Assembly (NCBI RefSeq): GCF_902706285.1
Contig: NZ_CACSKD010000004.1
Location: 248,001-312,000 of the forward strand
Direction of reading: 5' to 3'
Length of the DNA stretch: 64,000 bases
Source of the DNA: Rhizobium sp. 18055
GTDB taxonomy: Bacteria > Pseudomonadota > Alphaproteobacteria > Rhizobiales > Rhizobiaceae
In this document: piece by piece, positions 45,357 through 54,442 of the stretch
How positions within the stretch are numbered: the first letter of the stretch is position 1
Layout: each line of letters starts with the position of its first letter
Position numbers and translations under genes: made by a program
The notes under the pieces: model-generated
The model's input: only the letters and a program-made list of their open reading frames with translations
Database searches by the model: none
Told to the model about the DNA's origin: nothing

Positions 45357-46490
45357 CTAAATAATCCCCCAGGCACGGTAGCGTCCGCGTCCGGTGATCT
45401 CGCGGATGCCGATATCGTTCAGCAGATTGAGCGCCCCGCGGCTGCTGAGCCTCAACTCGCGCGCGACCATGGCCGACGATACCATCGGCCGCGACAGCAC
45501 GAATTGTGCAAGCTCCGGCAGGCTGCTGTTGGAGCGCCTATCCTTGAAGCGCATTTCCATCTGGGTTTGAGCAAGCGACAGGCGGTCCATTTCCTTAAGG
45601 CCGAGATCGGCACTCTCCAGCATCGCCTCAAGGAAGGATTGCAGGCGTGTCAGACGCTGCCGGGAACGCCGTCGTTCGTGGCGAACGGTCTTGAGGCCTG
45701 CGAAGAATGAAAACAGATGCGAGGTGACCTTGCCGCGCTGCCTGAGATAACCAGCGACCAGCAGGCCGCCCAGCCAGTGCTGGCGCCGCAGCGGTTCGAT
45801 CTGCTCCCACGCGTCAAACAGCAAGGCCGCACCGAGCGTTGGCGGCAATTCATCGGCGATCGCAATGACGCTTTGCCACTCGCGCAGGCGTGCGGCCTCA
45901 TCCCATTCCTCGTCGTCGAACAGGCCCACTCTGTCCTGGTTCTGGTCCGGGCTTGGCTTCAGCGGTGCGACAACTACCTGCGGTAAGCCTCTTGCGAGAT
46001 CATCCAGCAGGCGGCTCGACCGCGCCAGAACGGCATCGATTTCGGCCAGCTCCGCGGTTAGAAGTGCATCCGGCTCATGGTCGTCTTGGTCGTGATCGGG
46101 ATAGGCACTCTTGGATTCCGGTGCTCTGTCCTGCTCGCCGCCGATCCCGGTCAGAACGCTGATACCCGCATCGCTCAAGGCCCAAAGTGCCTCGCTCGTC
46201 CATATCCTGCGGCGGGCGCGCAGGATCGCATGGGCAATCGTCAGTTCATGGCTTGGTGCGCGCACATCCATATGGGCATCGTGGAGCACCAGATCCTCCA
46301 GATGCACGAGTTCGCCGGCTACCCACATGGCGCCGATCGCATCGAAGAAATGACGGCGCTCGGAAAAGCCGGAGGCAATCGAGGATCTCAAGGCGCGCTC
46401 ATCCAGCCGCGCCAAGGCGTCTTCGGCCCGGACGAACAGCGGCAACAGCGCTTTCAACAGCGCGGTGTCGATCTCGTAAGTCGTTGTCAT
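45357..46490 (-). CDS. DUF1612/helix-turn-helix protein (RHE_PE00001 type)
   Basis: A 377-residue protein of a rhizobial family with an N-terminal region (FVRAEDALARLDER), a DUF1612 middle part, and a C-terminal helix-turn-helix (about residues 325-377, FVLSRPMVSSAMVARELRLS, then NLLNDIGIREITGRGRYRAW). It is presumed to bind DNA, but its function is unknown. Related proteins are often plasmid-encoded near replication or transfer functions. I chose the ATG at 46490 with GGAAAGC upstream; the frame continues to 46682 without protein-like sequence. Confidence 0.75.
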   Translation of the reverse strand: MTTTYEIDTALLKALLPLFVRAEDALARLDERALRSSIASGFSERRHFFDAIGAMWVAGELVHLEDLVLHDAHMDVRAPSHELTIAHAILRARRRIWTSEALWALSDAGISVLTGIGGEQDRAPESKSAYPDHDQDDHEPDALLTAELAEIDAVLARSSRLLDDLARGLPQVVVAPLKPSPDQNQDRVGLFDDEEWDEAARLREWQSVIAIADELPPTLGAALLFDAWEQIEPLRRQHWLGGLLVAGYLRQRGKVTSHLFSFFAGLKTVRHERRRSRQRLTRLQSFLEAMLESADLGLKEMDRLSLAQTQMEMRFKDRRSNSSLPELAQFVLSRPMVSSAMVARELRLSSRGALNLLNDIGIREITGRGRYRAWGII

Positions 46491-46755
46491 GCTTTCCGGG
46501 CCGCAAGCATGTCCGGCTATTCCCACATTATGCAGCCGGCGAAGTGCCGTTGCTGATGATTTAGCGTTCGGTAGGCTATCCCCTGCAATTGCCGAGGGTA
46601 TGCCGAAACAGCCGCCAAAAGATCGCATGATTCGAAAATCGCAGCAATCTTCAGCGTCGATCTGTCGCCGGTTGGCGAGCACCGACTTGATCCATGCCCT
46701 TGCAGCGCCGGGCTAGGTGCGCCAAAAGCAGGGGAAGTTGATCAGGAGAGCCGAC

Positions 46756-47523
46756 GTGCGCCACATCTACATCATCGGCATCGGAACCGGAAATCCCGAG
46801 CACGTCACCATCCAGGCGATCGGCAAGATGAATGCCGCCGATATGATCTTCCTGCCGACCAAGGGCACGGAGAAGGAGGGGCTCGCTGCGGTTCGGCGCG
46901 AGATCTGCGATCGCTTCATCACCAGCGCGAAAACGCAGGTTGTCGAGTTCGCCATTCCTGTCCGTCAAACGTCCGACCGCAGCTATATCGAGAGCGTCGA
47001 TCAGTGGCATGCGGCACTGGCACAGACCTATGTCGGACTGATCAATGATCTGCCCGAGGACGGCATCGGCGCCTTTCTGGTCTGGGGTGATCCGAGCCTC
47101 TATGACAGCGTCATCCGCATCGTCGAGCGTGCAAGGCAGCTTGATGCCGCGAGCTTTGATTTCAGCGTCGTGCCCGGCATTACCAGTATCCAGGCGCTGG
47201 CGGCGAGCCATCGTATTCCGATCAACATGGTGGGGAAGCCTGTCGAGATCACCACCGGGCGTCGGCTGGTCGAGCACGGCAATCGGGCCGAAAGCACCAT
47301 CGTCATGCTGGATGGAGAGCAGGCATTTTCCAGGATCGAGGATCCCGACGCCGAGATATTCTGGGGCGCCTACCTTGGTACAGACGATGAGATCGTGCGC
47401 GCCGGGCGGCTTGGTGACGTGGCCGACGACATCATCAGGACGCGCGCGGAAGCGCGGGCGCGGCATGGCTGGATCATGGATATCTACCTGCTCCGCAAAG
47501 GCCGCGATTTCGACGACCTCTGA
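46756..47523 (+). CDS. cobF: Precorrin-6A synthase (deacetylating)
   Basis: A 255-residue SAM-dependent methyltransferase of the tetrapyrrole methylase fold. CobF methylates C-1 of precorrin-5 and removes the acetyl group in aerobic cobalamin synthesis. The N-terminal IYIIGIGTGNPEHVT and the central WGDPSLYDS and PGITSIQALAA motifs form the SAM site. I chose GTG 46756 because AGGAGA precedes it; a GTG at 46717 lacks a site. CobF is specific to the oxygen-dependent route. No cobalamin riboswitch was found in the 265 bases upstream. Confidence 0.9.
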   Translation: MRHIYIIGIGTGNPEHVTIQAIGKMNAADMIFLPTKGTEKEGLAAVRREICDRFITSAKTQVVEFAIPVRQTSDRSYIESVDQWHAALAQTYVGLINDLPEDGIGAFLVWGDPSLYDSVIRIVERARQLDAASFDFSVVPGITSIQALAASHRIPINMVGKPVEITTGRRLVEHGNRAESTIVMLDGEQAFSRIEDPDAEIFWGAYLGTDDEIVRAGRLGDVADDIIRTRAEARARHGWIMDIYLLRKGRDFDDL

Positions 47524-47590
47524 TACCCAGGCGATGATTTTGCCCTGTGCGCCGCGATCATATAAGCACGGAGCGGAAGGAACCGATGAG

Positions 47591-48955
47591 ATGGCACTCG
47601 GCAAGCAGATGGAAACGGACGTGACGGAGGCCGCTGCCCAGCCGTTTGCGCGGCGCGGCGCCTGCCCGACGCTCGCCCAACCGATGCAGACCGGCGACGG
47701 ATTGCTGGCGCGCCTGCGTCCGCAAGGCGGCATCCTGACAATTCGCCAGTTCGAACAGCTTGCGCATGCGGCACAGCGATATGGCAACGGGCTGCTCGAG
47801 ATCACGGCGCGCGGCAGCCTGCAGATCCGTGGTCTCAGCCAGGAGACCGTCGAGCCGTTCGCTGAAGCAGTGGACGCGGCCGGTATCATCGTGCCACCCA
47901 ACCCGGTGATCGAACTGTCGCCGCTGCACGGTGCAGAGTTCGGAGATGTGGCAGGCGCGGCTGCGATGGAGCAACGGCTGCGCACGCAGCTGGCGGAGCT
48001 TCTGCGCTCGCCCGGGCTGGCGCCGAAGCTTGCGGTCATCATTGAAGGCGGCGGGCGTTTCGGCCTAGCTGACGTCAGTGCGGATATCCGTCTGCTGGCT
48101 GTGTCAGCAGATATCTGGCTGGTGGCTATCGCTGGAGACGGACACGGCGCCTGTCCCATTGCAGTCGGCTCCGCCGATGAGGCTATCGATACGGTGGGTA
48201 CACTGCTCCGGCTGCTGCTCTCTATCGGCTGGCAAAGGCGTTGCCGTGATATCGAGCACGAGCAATTGCTGTCGGCATTTCCGCAGACGCGCGCCGCGCC
48301 GATCGCCGGTCCTGAAGCCGGCAAGGGGGCCTCGATCGGCATTCACTACACCGCCACCGATCAGGCGGTTATCGGGCTGAAGCCAAGGTTCGGGCAGCTG
48401 GCCGCCACTGATCTCCTGGCCTTCCTGAGTTCGGCTGAAGGCCTGGGCATCAGGGAAGTCCGGCCGGCTCCCGCCCGCGGTTTCTTCCTGAACGGCCTGA
48501 CACGCGAGACCGTGGCGGTGGTTCGGCAACTGGCTGAACGGCACGGCCTATCGGCCAACGGCGAGGACATTTCCTCTCATATTGCGACCTGCGCGGGGGC
48601 GGGTGCTTGTGCGTCCGGTTTCTATGCGACGAAGGCTGTTGCTGAAGCGGTGATCGAACGATGCCCCGATGTGCTGGATGGCTCCCTTGTCCTGCATCTG
48701 TCAGGCTGTGCCAAGGGTTGCGCCCATCCGAAGCCCGCGCTCACGCTTGCCGGAACCTCTAACGGCTATAGTCTCGTCCTCGATGGCCTCGCCTCCGATG
48801 CGCCCGACACACAGATTGCTGGCAGTGAAATCAATTCCGCTATAGAGAGGCTCGCCCGCCTCATCAAAAACCAGAGACAGGCCGGCGAATCTGCTAGGGC
48901 CTGCCTCGGGAGGTTGGGCAAGGATAACGTCACGCGAGCGCTGCGACAGGAATAG
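47591..48955 (+). CDS. cobG: Precorrin-3B synthase
   Basis: A 454-residue Fe-S/siroheme-type monooxygenase that uses oxygen to make precorrin-3B. Two nitrite/sulfite reductase ferredoxin-like halves are seen. The [4Fe-4S] ligands are in CAGAGAC (C-x5-C, about residues 335-341) and SGCAKGC (C-x3-C). Length matches Pseudomonas denitrificans CobG (459 aa). Start ATG 47591 after GGAAGGAACC; ATG 47609 or GTG 47621 are alternatives. It lies two bases before cobH. Confidence 0.92.
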   Translation: MALGKQMETDVTEAAAQPFARRGACPTLAQPMQTGDGLLARLRPQGGILTIRQFEQLAHAAQRYGNGLLEITARGSLQIRGLSQETVEPFAEAVDAAGIIVPPNPVIELSPLHGAEFGDVAGAAAMEQRLRTQLAELLRSPGLAPKLAVIIEGGGRFGLADVSADIRLLAVSADIWLVAIAGDGHGACPIAVGSADEAIDTVGTLLRLLLSIGWQRRCRDIEHEQLLSAFPQTRAAPIAGPEAGKGASIGIHYTATDQAVIGLKPRFGQLAATDLLAFLSSAEGLGIREVRPAPARGFFLNGLTRETVAVVRQLAERHGLSANGEDISSHIATCAGAGACASGFYATKAVAEAVIERCPDVLDGSLVLHLSGCAKGCAHPKPALTLAGTSNGYSLVLDGLASDAPDTQIAGSEINSAIERLARLIKNQRQAGESARACLGRLGKDNVTRALRQE

Positions 48956-48957
48956 GA

Positions 48958-49590
48958 ATGCCAGACTACGATTACATCCACAGCGGCGACGCCATTTACG
49001 AGCGGTCCTTCGCGATCATCCGCAGCGAGGCCGATCTGTCGCGATTTTCCGCTGAGGAAGCCGATGTTGCTGTCCGCATGATTCACGCCTGTGGCCTGGT
49101 TGAGGCCGCGCAGCATTTTGTGTTTTCACCGCATTTCGTCAGCGCTGCCCGCTCTGCTCTGCATGCCGGCGCCCCGATCTTCTGCGACGCCGAGATGGTG
49201 GCGCATGGGGTTACCCGCACGCGGCTGCCGGCCAAGAACGCGGTGCTTTGCACGTTGCACGACCCCCGCACGCCTGAACTCGCCAAGGAGACCGGCAACA
49301 CCCGTTCGGCTGCCGCCCTTCATCTCTGGAAGGATCGTCTCGCCGGCAGCGTTGTCGCCATCGGCAATGCACCGACAGCGCTCTTCCACTTGCTGGAAAT
49401 GTTGCGCGACGGTGCGCCGAAGCCGGCAGCGATCATCGGCATGCCCGTCGGTTTCGTCGGTGCGGCGGAATCCAAGGATGCGCTGGCCGAAAATTCCTAT
49501 GGTGTTCCCTTTGCGATCGTGCGCGGCCGCCTCGGCGGCAGTGCCATGACTGCCGCCACGATCAATGCCCTGGCGAGGCCAGGTCTATGA
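48958..49590 (+). CDS. cobH: Precorrin-8X methylmutase
   Basis: A 210-residue isomerase that moves the C-11 methyl group to C-12, giving hydrogenobyrinic acid. Typical segments are the N-terminal GDAIYERSFAIIRSEADL (about residues 10-27), RMIHACGLVEAA with the catalytic His (about 40-51), and GMPVGFVGAAESK (about 160-172). Length is normal (about 210 aa). It ends in an ATGA overlap with cobI. Confidence 0.95.
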   Translation: MPDYDYIHSGDAIYERSFAIIRSEADLSRFSAEEADVAVRMIHACGLVEAAQHFVFSPHFVSAARSALHAGAPIFCDAEMVAHGVTRTRLPAKNAVLCTLHDPRTPELAKETGNTRSAAALHLWKDRLAGSVVAIGNAPTALFHLLEMLRDGAPKPAAIIGMPVGFVGAAESKDALAENSYGVPFAIVRGRLGGSAMTAATINALARPGL

Positions 49591-50318
49591 GTGGCGCTGG
49601 TCGTCTTATCGGTGTCGGCACCGGTCCCGGTGATCCGGAATTGCTGACGGTCAAGGCCGTCAAGGCGATCGAGGCCGCCGATGTGATTGCCTATTTCGCC
49701 AAGCGCGGCAGAGGCGGAAACGGCAAGGCGATCGTCGAGCATCTGATCAAGCCGGATGCGGTTCTCGTGCCGCTCTTCTATCCCGTCACCACGGAGATCG
49801 AGAAGAACGAAGCCGAGTATCGGCATCAGATTACCGATTTCTATGAGCAGTCTGCCGAGACTGTGGCCGCTCATCTCGATGCCGGACGCACGGTCGCCGT
49901 GCTGAGCGAAGGCGATCCGCTATTTTACGGCTCGTACATGCATCTGCATGTGCGCTTGGCCAATCGTTACCCCACAGAAGTCATCCCCGGCATCAGCGCC
50001 ATGTCCGGCTGCTGGTCGGTTGCCGGCATGCCGATTGTTCAGGGCGATGATGTGCTGTCCGTTCTGCCCGGAACCATGGCCGAGGGCGAACTCGAGCGTC
50101 GGCTGTCCGATACGCAGGCTGCGGTGATCATGAAGGTCGGGCGCAATCTGCCGAAGATCCGCCGTGCGCTAGAGGCATCGGGGCGTCTGGCCGAAGCGGT
50201 CTATGTCGAGCGAGGCACCATGGCCAATGCGGCGATGGTCAAGCTTGCCGACCGCCCAGACGGCGACGCGCCGTATTTTTCGCTGGTGCTTGTGCCCGGC
50301 TGGGAGAGCAACCGATGA
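49587..50318 (+). CDS. cobI: Precorrin-2 C20-methyltransferase
   Basis: A 243-residue tetrapyrrole methylase that converts precorrin-2 to precorrin-3A. Motifs are the N-terminal GVGTGPGDPELLTVKAV (about residues 8-24), EGDPLFYGSYMHLH (about 109-122) and PGISAMSGCW (about 134-143). It overlaps cobH and cobJ by four bases at each end, showing translational coupling. Confidence 0.95.
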   Translation: MSGAGRLIGVGTGPGDPELLTVKAVKAIEAADVIAYFAKRGRGGNGKAIVEHLIKPDAVLVPLFYPVTTEIEKNEAEYRHQITDFYEQSAETVAAHLDAGRTVAVLSEGDPLFYGSYMHLHVRLANRYPTEVIPGISAMSGCWSVAGMPIVQGDDVLSVLPGTMAEGELERRLSDTQAAVIMKVGRNLPKIRRALEASGRLAEAVYVERGTMANAAMVKLADRPDGDAPYFSLVLVPGWESNR

Positions 50319-51082
50319 GCGGCCGGCTTTTCGTCATCGGGACAGGTCCGGGCAATCCGGATCAGATGACGCCGGAGGCCCTTGCCGCTGTTTCGGAAGC
50401 GACCGTCTTCTTCGGTTACGGACCCTACCTGGATCGATTGAGCCTCAGGCCCGACCAGACGCGCCAGGCATCCGATAATCGCGAGGAACTGGACCGCGCC
50501 GGCGCTGCATTGCGCGCTGCATCGAAGGGGTCTGTCGTCTGCGTCGTATCGGGCGGCGATCCCGGCGTCTTTGCCATGGCCGCTGCCGTCTGCGAGGCGA
50601 TCGACAATGGCCCGGACGAATGGCGCGATATCGATCTCGTCATTCTGCCGGGGATTACCGCCATGCTGGCGGTGGCAGCCCGCGTCGGTGCGCCGCTTGG
50701 CCACGATTTCTGCGCCATTTCGCTGTCCGACAATTTGAAGCCCTGGGCGACGATCGAAAAGCGCCTCAGGGCCGCAGCAGAGGGCGGCTTCGTCATCGCT
50801 CTTTACAATCCGATCAGCAAGGCGAGACCCTGGCAGCTTGGAAAGGCTTTCGAGCTGCTGCGCGGGCATCTGCCGGAGACCGTGCCGGTGATCTTCGGCC
50901 GCGCCGCCGGGAGGCCGGACGAGCGCATTTCCGTTCAGCCGCTTGGTGCAGCCGATGCCGCAACGGCTGACATGGCGACATGCGTGATCATTGGTTCTGT
51001 GGAGACCAGGGTAATCGGACGCAACGGTAAAGCCGATATCGTCTACACGCCGCGGTTCAGCCTGGGGGGAGCAGGTGATTGA
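50315..51082 (+). CDS. cobJ: Precorrin-3B C17-methyltransferase
   Basis: A 255-residue tetrapyrrole methylase that methylates C-17 and contracts the ring to precorrin-4. Motifs are VIGTGPGNPDQMTPEA (about residues 6-21), SGGDPGVFAMAAAV (about 77-90), PGITAMLAVAARVGAPLGHDF (in part) and ALYNPISKARPWQ. The last 26 bases overlap the 3' end of the opposing cobK gene. Confidence 0.95.
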   Translation: MSGRLFVIGTGPGNPDQMTPEALAAVSEATVFFGYGPYLDRLSLRPDQTRQASDNREELDRAGAALRAASKGSVVCVVSGGDPGVFAMAAAVCEAIDNGPDEWRDIDLVILPGITAMLAVAARVGAPLGHDFCAISLSDNLKPWATIEKRLRAAAEGGFVIALYNPISKARPWQLGKAFELLRGHLPETVPVIFGRAAGRPDERISVQPLGAADAATADMATCVIIGSVETRVIGRNGKADIVYTPRFSLGGAGD

Positions 51083-51812
51083 TCGTCGCCAAAGCCGCCT
51101 CGACCGTTTCGACCGCAGGCATGGCGGGAGCCGCAGCGCGGCTGACCATGATCACCTCGATGCCAAGCGCGCGCGCCGCCGCGATCTTGGCATAGGTCGC
51201 CGCGCCGCCGCTGTTCTTGGTGATGACCGCATCGATCCGATGCTCTTGCAGCAATGCCGTTTCGCTTTCGACGTCGAAAGGGCCACGGTCGAGAATGTAG
51301 CGGGCGTTGGTCAGCACGATTTGAGGATCGACCGGATCGACGCTTCTGATCAGGTAGAAATGCTGCTGTGCAGTCTCCGCTCGGTAGGCTTCCTGGCGAC
51401 CGATGGCGAGGAACACCCGACGATGGCTTCGTCCGAGCGCTGCGACGGCATCCTGAATGCTGGCGACGTGCCTCCAGTTGTCGCCCTGCTGCGCTATCCA
51501 CGGCGCGCGGCGAAGGCAGAAGGCCGGAATGCCGGTCTTGGCCACTGCCTCGGTAGCATTCTGCGACATTCGTGCCGCGAAGGGATGGGTGGCATCGACA
51601 AGCAGATCGAATTGCCCCTGACGCAGGAAGGCCGCCAGGCCATCCGCTCCGCCGAAGCCGCCGATGCGGGTGGGCACAGGCTGGGGCGACGGTTTCTCGG
51701 TTCGTCCAGCCAGCGACAGCAGCACATCGTAGCCCGGATGGGCAGCAAGGGCCCTGGCCAGCGCGCTGGCTTCAGTGGTGCCGCCAAGCATCAGAATGCG
51801 GATATTGCCCAT
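51057..51812 (-). CDS. cobK: Precorrin-6A reductase
   Basis: A 251-residue NADPH-dependent reductase that forms precorrin-6B (dihydro form). The N-terminal ILMLGGTTEASALARALA (about residues 5-22) and VDATHPFAARMSQNA (about 83-97) are family motifs, with TKNSGGAATYAKI in the second half. It is the only cob gene here on the minus strand. Its start codon shares bases with the chosen cobL start, and its 3' end overlaps cobJ by 26 bases. ATG 51812 gives the usual N-terminus; a frame to 51863 runs into cobL. Confidence 0.92.
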   Translation of the reverse strand: MGNIRILMLGGTTEASALARALAAHPGYDVLLSLAGRTEKPSPQPVPTRIGGFGGADGLAAFLRQGQFDLLVDATHPFAARMSQNATEAVAKTGIPAFCLRRAPWIAQQGDNWRHVASIQDAVAALGRSHRRVFLAIGRQEAYRAETAQQHFYLIRSVDPVDPQIVLTNARYILDRGPFDVESETALLQEHRIDAVITKNSGGAATYAKIAAARALGIEVIMVSRAAAPAMPAVETVEAALATINHLLPPG

Positions 51813-53043
51813 GCCTGATATGTCTTCCGCTCCCGGCCAATGCTGGCTGACTATTATCGGCATCGGCGAAGATGGTCCAGCCGGACTGGGCGATGAAGCG
51901 AAGCGCCTGATTGCCGCCGCGACCGTCGTGTTCGGCGGCGCTCGCCATCACGCATTGATGGGCGGGATCATTACCGGCGAATGCCTGCCATGGGAAAGCC
52001 CGTTTGAGCGATCGATCGAGGCGATCGTCGCACGCCGCGGTTCGCCCGTCGTCGTGCTCGCTTCCGGAGATCCGTTTCTCTACGGCGTTGGTGCCACGCT
52101 TTCGCGCAGCGTCAAGGCCGCCGAGATACGCTGCATTCCGTCCCCTTCCTCGTTCAGTCTCGCGGCGTCGCGGCTCGGCTGGCCATTGCAGCATACAACC
52201 TCTATTTCCCTGCACGGGCGCTCGCTCGACCTCATCCGTCCCCATCTGCATCACGGCCGCCGTATCATTGCGCTGACATCGGATGCGCAGACGCCGGCGC
52301 AACTGGCCGCGCTCATGACGGCCAGCGGCTTTGGCGGCTCGCAGGTGCAGGTTCTCGAGGCGCTCGGAGGCGACAGGGAGCGGCTGCGCGGCTGTCGCGC
52401 CGATGCATTTGAGCTGACGGAAATCGATCCGTTGAATGTCTGCGCCATCGATGTCGTGGCGGGGCAGGGCGCTCGGGTGCTCGCCTTTACCCCCGGGCTT
52501 GACGATGCGCTCTTCGAACATGATGGCCAGATCACCAAGCAGGAGATCAGGGCGCTCACCTTGGCAGCCCTGGCACCTCGCCATGGCGAACTGCTTTGGG
52601 ACATCGGTGCCGGCTCCGGCTCGATAGGGATCGAATGGATGCTGTGCGACCCGTCCCTGCGCACCATCGCCATCGAGCAATCGACTGAGCGGGCTGAGCG
52701 CATAGCGCGCAATGCTGCTGCCTTTGGGGTGCCGGGCCTGTCGGTCATAGACGGTGTCGCGCCGCTGGCGCTTCAGACCCTGCCTGAGCCGGATGCCATC
52801 TTCATCGGTGGCGGGGGCAGCGAGGACGGCGTTCTCGCGGCAGCCGTTGCGGCGTTGAAGACCGGTGGCCGGCTGATCGCCAATGCGGTGACGCTGGAGA
52901 TGGACGCCAAGCTGCTCGCCGCCCATGCCGAACTGGGCGGAACACTGACCCGGATCGATATTGCACGCGCCGCGCCGATCGGGAACATGACGGGATGGCG
53001 TCCGGCTATGCCGGTGACGCAGTGGCGCTGGACGAAAAGTTGA
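51811..53043 (+). CDS. cobL: Precorrin-6B C5,15-methyltransferase (decarboxylating)
   Basis: A 410-residue fusion. The N-terminal CbiE-type tetrapyrrole methylase (about residues 10-215, with [10 protein letters not shown] and [14 protein letters not shown]) and the C-terminal CbiT-type Rossmann methylase (about 225-410, with [16 protein letters not shown]) methylate C-5 and C-15 and decarboxylate. I place the start at ATG 51811; ATG 51820 is also possible and the upstream ATG at 51775 is unlikely. No clear ribosome site is seen, so initiation may be weak. Confidence 0.92.
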   Translation: MPDMSSAPGQCWLTIIGIGEDGPAGLGDEAKRLIAAATVVFGGARHHALMGGIITGECLPWESPFERSIEAIVARRGSPVVVLASGDPFLYGVGATLSRSVKAAEIRCIPSPSSFSLAASRLGWPLQHTTSISLHGRSLDLIRPHLHHGRRIIALTSDAQTPAQLAALMTASGFGGSQVQVLEALGGDRERLRGCRADAFELTEIDPLNVCAIDVVAGQGARVLAFTPGLDDALFEHDGQITKQEIRALTLAALAPRHGELLWDIGAGSGSIGIEWMLCDPSLRTIAIEQSTERAERIARNAAAFGVPGLSVIDGVAPLALQTLPEPDAIFIGGGGSEDGVLAAAVAALKTGGRLIANAVTLEMDAKLLAAHAELGGTLTRIDIARAAPIGNMTGWRPAMPVTQWRWTKS

Positions 53044-53053
53044 GGACAAAGAC

Positions 53054-53812
53054 ATGACCGTTCACTTCATCGGCGCCGGCCCGGGTGCTGCAGACCTCAT
53101 TACCGTGCGCGGCCGCGATCTGATCGGCAAATGCCCTGTGTGCCTCTACGCCGGTTCTATCGTCTCGCCGGACCTGCTTGCCTACTGCCCGGAAGGCGCG
53201 CGCATCGTCGATACCGCGCCGCTGTCACTCGATGAGATCGAGGCAGAGTATCTGCGCGCTGCAAATGCCGGCGAGGATGTGGCGCGGCTGCACTCGGGCG
53301 ACCTGTCGGTCTGGAGTGCCGTCGCCGAACAGATCCGCCGCTTGGACAAGCATGGCATCGCTCACACGATGACACCAGGCGTTCCCGCATTCGCGGCGGC
53401 TGCCGCCGCGCTCGGACGCGAACTCACCATTCCGGGTATTGCGCAGAGCCTCGTGCTCACCCGCGTCTCCGGCCGCGCGTCGCCAATGCCGAATGACGAG
53501 ACATTGGCAAAATTCGGCGCGACGGGTTCGACGCTTGCCATCCACCTGGCCATTCACGCATTGGGTCAGGTGGTCAGCGAGTTGACCCCGCTCTACGGCG
53601 GGGAATGCCCTGTTGCGATCGTCGTCAAGGCGAGCTGGGCGGACGAGCGGATTGTTCGCGGCACGCTTGGCGATATCGAAGCCAGGGTTGTCGCCGAGCC
53701 GATCGAGCGGACCGCGATCATTTTTGTCGGCCCCTCATTGTCTGCGGCGGATTTTCGCGAGAGCTCGCTCTATGATCCCACCTACCAGCGACGTTTCAGG
53801 GGACGCGAATAG
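53054..53812 (+). CDS. cobM: Precorrin-4 C11-methyltransferase
   Basis: A 252-residue tetrapyrrole methylase that makes precorrin-5. Family motifs are [16 protein letters not shown] (about residues 5-20), [13 protein letters not shown] (about 31-43), [10 protein letters not shown] (about 78-87) and [17 protein letters not shown] (about 100-116). It follows cobL by 10 bases and is the last cob gene in the window. Confidence 0.95.
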   Translation: MTVHFIGAGPGAADLITVRGRDLIGKCPVCLYAGSIVSPDLLAYCPEGARIVDTAPLSLDEIEAEYLRAANAGEDVARLHSGDLSVWSAVAEQIRRLDKHGIAHTMTPGVPAFAAAAAALGRELTIPGIAQSLVLTRVSGRASPMPNDETLAKFGATGSTLAIHLAIHALGQVVSELTPLYGGECPVAIVVKASWADERIVRGTLGDIEARVVAEPIERTAIIFVGPSLSAADFRESSLYDPTYQRRFRGRE

Positions 53813-54442
53813 ATCGCGGAGGCGCATCTCGCGTCCGTCACGCCTTGCGGGAAATTTTGACGACGACTGACAAGGGAATATGCGCAATTTTCGCGACGTG
53901 CAGATGCCGTTTGATCTGCAGCCCTGTGCCTCGGCCAGATTGACCCTGCATGAAGCCTGGATGACGATCGACATCAGCCAATTGGATTAAAATCGTCTGG
54001 TCATTTCAGTCCGGCTGGCATCGGGTCAACGCTGGTTTCCAGGCGACTGTATTGCATTGCATCGGAAAAAGACGATTTTACGCAAGTAAATCTCGAATTA
54101 AATCTCACGATATTAATTATTGTGACGAAAGCATATTCCATCAATTGGCGATTTTCCGGATTAATATTTATTCAAATATCTGATCTGTAGAAATAAATAC
54201 TATTTATCATCAAGTAGATGTATAATACTATATACTAGGAGTTTGCGACTTAATACAGAAGAAATATTTTGTATTGATTATCATTACTCATATATGTAGG
54301 TTATTAATAAATAAGAAACCACGTAGCGCAAGTCGTTAAATGGGACGAACTACTTCAGTGAAATAATACACGTGAATGCCTCCCGAGTATCGCAAGTTCA
54401 TTGCGAATGGTCACCTCTAACACTATTGGGTATGAGGCTGGT
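53813..54442 (+). promoter_or_regulatory. Long AT-rich region before the LuxR-type regulator
   Basis: 630 bases. The first part contains one possible 36-codon gene (53880-53990, preceded by AAGGGA, product starting MRNFRDVQMPFDL) that I cannot confirm. From about 54060 to 54400 the sequence is very AT-rich, well below the composition of the flanking genes, and probably holds the promoter(s) of the LuxR-type gene with sites for nucleoid proteins. No operator could be named. Confidence 0.45.

Noticed and set aside
46491..46755. Possible cobalamin riboswitch before cobF
   Set aside because: No B12-box or the characteristic GCCACTG-type core was found, and the spacing between the divergent DUF1612 gene and cobF leaves little room.
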